A stretch of DNA of 9,842 bases from Chthonomonas sp. UBA2387 (GTDB lineage Bacteria; Armatimonadota; Fimbriimonadia; Fimbriimonadales; Fimbriimonadaceae), in assembly GCA_002343445.1 (NCBI GenBank), contig DDSP01000074.1:64660-74501 (forward strand), in the 5' to 3' direction. The translations under genes and the position numbers were made by a program. Below the pieces are notes generated by a model. The model was given only the letters and a program-made list of their open reading frames with translations, did no database searches and had not been told where the DNA came from. This document shows, piece by piece, positions 5,384-9,842 of this stretch (positions are counted from its first letter, which is position 1; each line of letters opens with the position of its first letter).

Positions 5384-7234
5384 ATGAACCGCGCGTCTGT
5401 GCCCATCGCGTTCCTCCTCCGATTCACCCTGACGGTGACGGCGCTCGCGGGTTGCCTCGCGGCCTCGTGGGCTCAGGCCGAGGACGTTCCCGCATTGCCC
5501 TATGTGATCGAGTCGTACGACGTGACGATCACGATGCAGAAGACCGACACCGTGGAGGTTGAGGAGCGCATCGACGTGCTGTTCAACGAGCAGCGGCGCG
5601 GCATCTTCCGCGTGATCCCGGTCGACTACCCTACCGATTCGTGGCGTGGACGTCGCCGAGTCGCGATCACCGGCATCTCGGTGACCGACGAAGACGACCA
5701 GCCCATCACGACCAAGGTGACGCGAGAGGGCGAGAACCTACGGGTCCGGATGGGCGATGCCGACGTGTTCCTTCAACCTGGCACCCGCAAGACCTACGTC
5801 ATCCAGTACAAGGCTGTCGGCGCGCTCAACTGGTTCGACCGTCCCGAAGGGTGGGCCGGGCAGGGAGGCGCTGTCGAACTCTACTGGAACGTCATCGGCC
5901 CCGAGTGGGACACGACGATCCAAGCCGCATCGTTCCGAGTCGTCTATCCCGAAGAGCAGAAAGAGGGCATCCTGCGCGCCCGCGTGTTCGCCGGTGCCTA
6001 TGGATCGCGCGATTCGCTCGACGTGGATCGCGACAACCGCAGCGGCGCGAGAGAGGAAGACGCGACTCAGATCACGCTCTCGGACAACGATTTCACCGGC
6101 AACCGAGCGGCACCTCTGCCCCCCTACAACGGCCTGACCGTGGTGCTTCAGCTCCCCGAAGGCGCGGTGCAGCGGCCGAGTTGGACCACCGTGGTGCTGC
6201 GCACCATCCAGGCGAACATGGGCTTCGGCATCCCGATCCTGGTGTTCCTGGGGATGTTCTTGATGTGGCTGAGGCATGGGCGAGACGCTCAAACCGGTCC
6301 TGTGGCCGTCCAGTTCGAGCCGCCCGATGGCCTGACCGGCCCCGAGTGCGGCACGATCCTCGACGAAAAGGTGGACACCCGGGACATCGTCGCGGGCCTG
6401 GTCGAATTGGCCGTCAAGGGCTACCTCACGTTCCATCCCAAGGAAGAGGGGCTCGTGTTCAAGAAGCGGACTGCGGACATGCACTTGACCGGCAAGGAGG
6501 CCGACGCCTCGCTCAACGAGTTCCAGCGCGACCTGCTGTCGTCGCTCAAGAAGTGCGGCGACCTCGTCACGTCTGCCGATCTCAGCACGCACGTCGCCCC
6601 TTCCATCCACACGTTGAAGGGCGCACTCTACAACGCCCTGGTCTCGCACGGCTACTACAAGAAGAATCCCAATTCCGTCCGCGGTTGGTGGGTCTTCGGC
6701 TCGATCGTGGTCGTCGGCGTGCTCGGGTTCTTGGCGCTGGTCATCACGGGCGAGTTGCTGCCCTCGATCATCGGCGGGATTCTGGGCGTGATCATTGCGA
6801 TTCCGTTCGCCATGCAGATGCCCAAGCGCACCAAGGCGGGGGCCATCGCTCACCGCAACGTGCGCGGCTTCGAGGAGTTCATTCGCCGGGCCCGCCTGAA
6901 CGAGCTCGATTGGATGCAGAAGAAACAGCCCGATGCCCTGATGTTCGAGGAGTACTTGCCCCATGCCGTCGCGTTCGGCTTGGTGTCGGAGTGGTCGCGC
7001 GCGTTTGACGATATCGTCAAGGAACCGCCGTCCTGGTACCACCATTCGGGTCATTACGGCCACTTCTACCTGCACGACTTCGCCAGCGACATGAACGACA
7101 TCGGTCGCTCGGTGGGTTCGGCGGCGACGACTCCCCCGCGTTCGTCCGGGTCTTCGGGCGGCTCTTCGGGATTCAGTTCTGGCGGCGGGTTCAGCGGAGG
7201 CGGGTTCGGCGGCGGCGGCGGCGGGAGTTGGTAG
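5384..7234 (+). CDS. DUF2207 domain-containing membrane protein
   Basis: A 616-residue envelope protein. Residues 1-32 form a signal sequence. It ends either at AQA-E (signal peptidase I) or at LAGC with Cys24, a possible lipobox. The extracytoplasmic DUF2207 domain follows (about 38-250), with the hallmark NEQRRGIFRVIPVDYP shortly after YDVTITMQKTDTVEVEERIDV. A transmembrane helix lies near 281-297 (FGIPILVFLGMFLMWLRHG), followed by a PPDGLTGPECGTILDEKVDTRDIVAGLVELAVKGYL segment typical of the family. Two more helices lie in 435-480. The C-terminus is a Gly/Ser-rich tail ending GGGGGGSW, also a family hallmark. Length is normal. The function of DUF2207 proteins is unknown. The architecture suggests a membrane-anchored receptor or scaffold with a large external beta domain. 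It stands alone, with the tRNA divergent and the toxin remnant convergent. Confidence 0.9.
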   Translation: MNRASVPIAFLLRFTLTVTALAGCLAASWAQAEDVPALPYVIESYDVTITMQKTDTVEVEERIDVLFNEQRRGIFRVIPVDYPTDSWRGRRRVAITGISVTDEDDQPITTKVTREGENLRVRMGDADVFLQPGTRKTYVIQYKAVGALNWFDRPEGWAGQGGAVELYWNVIGPEWDTTIQAASFRVVYPEEQKEGILRARVFAGAYGSRDSLDVDRDNRSGAREEDATQITLSDNDFTGNRAAPLPPYNGLTVVLQLPEGAVQRPSWTTVVLRTIQANMGFGIPILVFLGMFLMWLRHGRDAQTGPVAVQFEPPDGLTGPECGTILDEKVDTRDIVAGLVELAVKGYLTFHPKEEGLVFKKRTADMHLTGKEADASLNEFQRDLLSSLKKCGDLVTSADLSTHVAPSIHTLKGALYNALVSHGYYKKNPNSVRGWWVFGSIVVVGVLGFLALVITGELLPSIIGGILGVIIAIPFAMQMPKRTKAGAIAHRNVRGFEEFIRRARLNELDWMQKKQPDALMFEEYLPHAVAFGLVSEWSRAFDDIVKEPPSWYHHSGHYGHFYLHDFASDMNDIGRSVGSAATTPPRSSGSSGGSSGFSSGGGFSGGGFGGGGGGSW

Positions 7235-7249
7235 GGCTAGGAACGGCCT

Positions 7250-7269
7250 GCCAGCGCTCAGGCACTGGC
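7250..7269. terminator. Hairpin between convergent genes
   Basis: On the minus strand GCCAGTGC and GCGCTGGC pair over 8 bp (one G-U) around the loop CTGA. On the plus strand the same stem forms with one mismatch. It lies 16 bp after the DUF2207 stop and covers the stop of the opposing toxin remnant, so it may end both transcripts. No T-run follows on either strand, so termination is a guess. Confidence 0.35.
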
Positions 7270-7542
7270 CAACTCTAGTTCGTTCAAGACCTCCTGAATC
7301 ATTCGGAAGTGTCTGTCGCGGGCCAGCAACGATGCCTTGTTGGTGATTGCACACAGCGCGATCAGGATGTCGCTGACGGGGATGTTTCGCCCCCGCTTGC
7401 GCAACTCTCGCGCGATGCCTGCCGCAGCGTCCCAATGATCCGGGGTTGATGGCCAACGCTCGCAAAGCTCTATGGCATCGAGCAGGTCAGCCAATTCGGC
7501 GTCGCGAGCTCCTTGAAGTAGTTCGAATCGAACGAGACATGT
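7258..7542 (-). pseudogene. VapC-like PIN-domain toxin, 5'-truncated remnant
   Basis: On the minus strand the frame between the stop codon TAG at 7543-7545 and the TGA at 7258-7260 encodes 94 residues resembling the last two thirds of a VapC-type PIN ribonuclease. Recognisable are FELLQGARD (the family's E-L-x-x-G block), AAAGIARELRKRGRNIPVSDILIALCAI, and ASLLARDRHFRMI. Thus three of the four acidic metal-binding positions are present (Glu in FELLQG, Asp in VSDILIA, Asp in ARDRHF). The N-terminal strand with the first catalytic Asp (MxxxDTSVWI in intact proteins of about 130 aa) is missing. Homology clearly continues upstream of the only plausible start, TTG 7494, and ends at the stop. No N-terminal block is recognisable in the upstream frames, which run into the Lnt-like gene. 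No antitoxin gene is adjacent. It is most likely a dead relic left by a rearrangement. Confidence 0.72.
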
Positions 7543-7571
7543 CTACATCACGTCGCATAACGGGGAGGTGT

Positions 7572-7577
7572 TAGACT
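7572..7577 (+). promoter_or_regulatory. -10 hexamer of the Lnt-like gene, leaderless
   Basis: TAGACT lies 7 nt before the ATG at 7585, placing the predicted start site on the ATG itself. The purine-rich GGGGAGG at 7562-7568 is 16 nt from the ATG, too far for a normal Shine-Dalgarno. The -35 position has no clear match. Confidence 0.4.
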
Positions 7578-7584
7578 GGATCGC

Positions 7585-8985
7585 ATGGCTGCGCGTCTGC
7601 AAGGTGTGCTGAAGGCAGCCCTCTTGGGGTCGGTCGCAGCGTGCCTGTCGGCCGTATTGCTCGTCGCCTCGCTGCCGCCCAAAGGCGTTTGGCCACTCGG
7701 CTTCCTCTGCCTGGTTCCCACCTTGGTGTGGGCCAGGGGGCGCGGCGTGGCGTGGTCGTTTGCGGGAGCGATGGCGACCGTGCTCGCCGCCGCGCAGATC
7801 AGCCGCATGGGATTGCTGTACGCGCCCGCAATCCTGGATGGGAACCCGCGCTGGAACTACCTCGGCTTCGTCATTTTCGGCTTGGCCGTGAGCGCGACGT
7901 GCGTGACCGTGGGCGTTACGAGCAACAGGACTGCTTGGTACCCGCTCGCCGCGGCCGCGCTTGCGGTCGCCTTCGAGGCGGGGTTGCTGCCGCTCTTGCC
8001 GGCCCACCTTGCGTTGACCCAGTCTCAGGTTCCGTGGGTCGTCGGGATGGCCTCCTTCGGCGGCATTTGGGTGTGCAGCTATGTGGTCTGGCTTGCGAAT
8101 CTCGGCGTTGCGCACGCCATCGAACTCCGCTCCGCTCGCGCGTTCCTGCCGCCGTTTGCCGTTGCCTTGCTCCTTGTCTTGGTGGGCCTCGGCGTCAACC
8201 TCATCGTCGGCGAGGGTGTGTCGCGGGGCGAGGCGATGGTCGGCATCGTCCAGACGGAGTCCAACGACCTCGAGCAACTGACGGCGCTCAATCGCAAAGC
8301 GGGCGAACTCGGGGCCGACCTCGTGATCTGGCCCGAGCTGAGCGGGCTCGAAATCGCAGCGGGCGACGACACCGAAGCTTTGGTGGCCCTCGCCAAGGCC
8401 GACTCGCAGCCACCCTTCGTGACGACGTTCGAGGACGCGCACGAGCCCTTGCCCAGAAACGCCGCAGCGCTCTTCAGCGCCTCGGGGGAAAGCGACCGGT
8501 ACTACAAGCGCAAGCCGTTTGCGGGCGAGCGGTTTCGACGCCTCGCGGGCGCCGCCCCCGTCGTGGTCGAATCTCCCATCGGACGGATCGGGCTGAACGT
8601 CTGCTTTGACTCGTGCTTCCCCCGGATCATGCGCGAGACGGCATCCTTGGACCCGGTGCTTCTGGCCCTGCCGACCCAAGACCCGCGCGCACCGTTTGGC
8701 ACGGTGCAGGGCTTGCACACCGCCTACAACCCTTTCCGCGCGGCTGAACTCGGGCTGCCACTGGTGAGCGCCGAGTGCACGGCTTTCAGCGTGTTCGTTG
8801 ATGCGTACGGACGCATAGAACACCTCGCGGGAGTGGGGACGGAGGAAGTCGTGGTGCGCAAGGTGGACCTTCGATCGCGACCGACGCCCTACCGTGTGGT
8901 CGGCGACTGGTTCCTCTACCTCTGCGCGCTCGTATCTCTTGTCTATGTGGGCGGAGCCATCGCGGCGCGGCGACTCCAATCCTGA
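7585..8985 (+). CDS. Apolipoprotein N-acyltransferase-like (Lnt/nitrilase superfamily)
   Basis: A 466-residue protein with the Lnt layout. Hydrophobic helices fill about residues 8-206: near 10-30, 35-50, 54-72, 92-112, 117-137, 150-172 and 188-206. A nitrilase-type catalytic domain follows (about 216-430) and a closing C-terminal helix (about 442-460). The Glu-Lys-Cys triad is visible: Glu251 in VIWPELSG, Lys308 in YYKRKPFAGER, and Cys340 in LNVCFDSCFP. Lnt transfers an acyl chain to the N-terminal Cys of diacylated lipoproteins at the inner membrane. The protein is shorter than E. coli Lnt (512 aa), with tighter spacing between triad residues. It has CFD instead of the usual C-Y-E after the nucleophile, and KPFAGER instead of the loop xLVPFGE. 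It may therefore be a divergent paralogue with another acceptor. Start ATG 7585 sits just after a -10-like hexamer. Confidence 0.8.
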   Translation: MAARLQGVLKAALLGSVAACLSAVLLVASLPPKGVWPLGFLCLVPTLVWARGRGVAWSFAGAMATVLAAAQISRMGLLYAPAILDGNPRWNYLGFVIFGLAVSATCVTVGVTSNRTAWYPLAAAALAVAFEAGLLPLLPAHLALTQSQVPWVVGMASFGGIWVCSYVVWLANLGVAHAIELRSARAFLPPFAVALLLVLVGLGVNLIVGEGVSRGEAMVGIVQTESNDLEQLTALNRKAGELGADLVIWPELSGLEIAAGDDTEALVALAKADSQPPFVTTFEDAHEPLPRNAAALFSASGESDRYYKRKPFAGERFRRLAGAAPVVVESPIGRIGLNVCFDSCFPRIMRETASLDPVLLALPTQDPRAPFGTVQGLHTAYNPFRAAELGLPLVSAECTAFSVFVDAYGRIEHLAGVGTEEVVVRKVDLRSRPTPYRVVGDWFLYLCALVSLVYVGGAIAARRLQS

Positions 8986-9043
8986 CCCCACAGTGCAGAT
9001 TCGCGGTATCCTCGCGGCGTAGAACAAGGACGGACAGGCGTAG

Positions 9044-9058
9044 CCGGCGACTCGCCGG
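9044..9058 (+). other. Hairpin in the sufB leader
   Basis: CCGGCG (9044-9049) and CGCCGG (9053-9058) form a perfect 6-bp GC stem with loop ACT, 24 bp before the sufB ATG. It is followed by GGGAGG at 9057-9062, which lies about 19 nt from the ATG. A -10-like TATCCT is at 9007-9012. It could be a leader structure affecting sufB, but a stem this short in GC-rich DNA may be chance. Confidence 0.3.
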
Positions 9059-9081
9059 GAGGGCTTGGGCCGAACGAACCT

Positions 9082-9842
9082 ATGGAAACCACCACGACAC
9101 CGGTCGCATCCGACCAAGACACGCAGCTGCTCGAAAGCGTCGCCGAACGCGATTACCAATGGGGATTCGTCACCGACATCGAGCAAGAGACGTTCGAACC
9201 CGGCCTGAACGAAGACGTCATCCGCCGCCTGAGCGCTATCAAGGGCGAGCCCGAGTGGATGCTCGAATGGCGCCTCAAGGCGTACCGCCACTGGCTCACC
9301 ATGAAGGAGCCCAAGTGGCACAACGTCGAGTACACCCCGGTGGACTTTCAGGCGATCTCCTACTACTCCGCGCCCAAACAGAAGCCACAGCTTGAGAGCC
9401 TCGACCAAGTCGATCCCGAGTTGCTGCGCACCTACGAGAAGCTCGGCATCCCCCTCGAAGAACAGAAGATGCTCTCCGGCGTGGCCGTGGACGCCGTGTT
9501 CGACAGCGTCTCGGTCGCGACGACGTTCAAGGCAAAGCTCCGCGAGGCTGGCGTCATTTTCTGCTCGATGAGCGAGGCCATCCGCGCGCACCCCGAACTC
9601 GTCCAGAAGTACCTCGGTTCGGTCGTGCCGTACAGCGACAACTACTTCGCCACGCTCAACTGCGCCGTGTTCAGCGACGGCTCGTTCGTGTACGTGCCCA
9701 AGGGCGTCCGCTGCCCGATGGAACTCAGCACCTACTTCCGCATCAACGCGCGCGACACCGGTCAGTTCGAACGCACCCTGATCATCGTCGAGGAAGGCGC
9801 CGAGGTCAGTTACCTCGAGGGCTGCACCGCGCCGATGCGCGA
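9082..9842 (+). CDS. sufB: Fe-S cluster assembly protein SufB, 3' end missing
   Basis: The frame is open from ATG 9082 to the window edge, giving 253 codons of a protein normally about 470 aa. The N-terminal part has the family's landmarks: YQWGFVTDIEQETFEPGLNEDVIRRLSAIKGEPEWMLEWRLKAYRHW, then GIPLEEQKMLSGVAVDAVFDSVSVATTF, AGVIFCSMSEAI, and VPYSDNYFATLNCAVFSDGSFVYVPKGVRCPMELSTYFRIN. The last residues visible are EEGAEVSYLEGCTAPMR, the start of the beta-helix core. SufB is the scaffold subunit of the SufBC2D complex that builds Fe-S clusters with sulfur from SufS. Arg codons in the visible part are essentially all CGC, as in a well-adapted host gene. No Shine-Dalgarno is close to the ATG. SufC/SufD genes would be expected downstream, outside the window; sufC is not upstream. 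Confidence 0.97.
   Translation, partial: METTTTPVASDQDTQLLESVAERDYQWGFVTDIEQETFEPGLNEDVIRRLSAIKGEPEWMLEWRLKAYRHWLTMKEPKWHNVEYTPVDFQAISYYSAPKQKPQLESLDQVDPELLRTYEKLGIPLEEQKMLSGVAVDAVFDSVSVATTFKAKLREAGVIFCSMSEAIRAHPELVQKYLGSVVPYSDNYFATLNCAVFSDGSFVYVPKGVRCPMELSTYFRINARDTGQFERTLIIVEEGAEVSYLEGCTAPMR

Noticed and set aside
5738..7465. 575-codon open frame on the minus strand
   Set aside because: It is antisense to the DUF2207 gene, whose domain and tail signatures are unmistakable. The antisense translation has no family character.
7543..9591. 682-codon open frame on the minus strand
   Set aside because: It is antisense to the clearly recognisable Lnt-like and sufB genes. Its translation is low-complexity, rich in Arg/His/Gly, without domains: a by-product of high GC and codon bias.

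Overview
The window looks like a stretch of bacterial chromosome, most likely from Armatimonadota (Fimbriimonadales-type). The main clue is the first gene, a pilin-like protein with the LFPVYAQA...LKQMALGLHIYASDYDD signature, a family strongly expanded in that phylum. High GC and a single-copy sufB fit but are not specific. This placement is inference from family knowledge, not from a phylogenetic marker comparison.

Layout. (1) 1-972: the 3' part of a pilin-like (DUF1559/prepilin-type) gene, overlapped by 16 bp by a small lipoprotein gene. (2) 980-1008: a perfect 12-bp hairpin whose 3' arm contains the apparent Shine-Dalgarno of the next gene. (3) 1015-2844: a 609-aa TPR-sulfotransferase. (4) 2845-3082: a 238-bp gap with an operator-like dyad. 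(5) 3083-4873: three genes joined without gaps (273, 107 and 214 aa). They are lower in GC and richer in AGA/AGG than their neighbours. The first is a TIGR04255-family protein; the other two have no named function. I regard this as an acquired cassette and the best candidate for an undescribed system. (6) 4874-5245: 372 bp with no convincing gene, then tRNA-Arg(UCU) on the minus strand at 5246-5321. (7) 5384-7234: a DUF2207 membrane protein. (8) 7258-7542, minus: a 5'-truncated VapC/PIN toxin remnant. (9) 7585-8985: an Lnt-like apolipoprotein N-acyltransferase with its Glu-Lys-Cys triad. (10) 9082 to the window end: the first 253 codons of sufB.

Apart from the pilin/lipoprotein overlap and the cassette, the genes look like single transcription units with unrelated housekeeping or envelope roles. 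The Lnt-like enzyme could N-acylate lipoproteins, including the one at 766-972. SufB belongs to Fe-S cluster assembly. The DUF2207 and Lnt-like genes have -10-like hexamers so close to their ATG that leaderless transcripts are plausible. The cassette genes, by contrast, have ordinary Shine-Dalgarno sequences.
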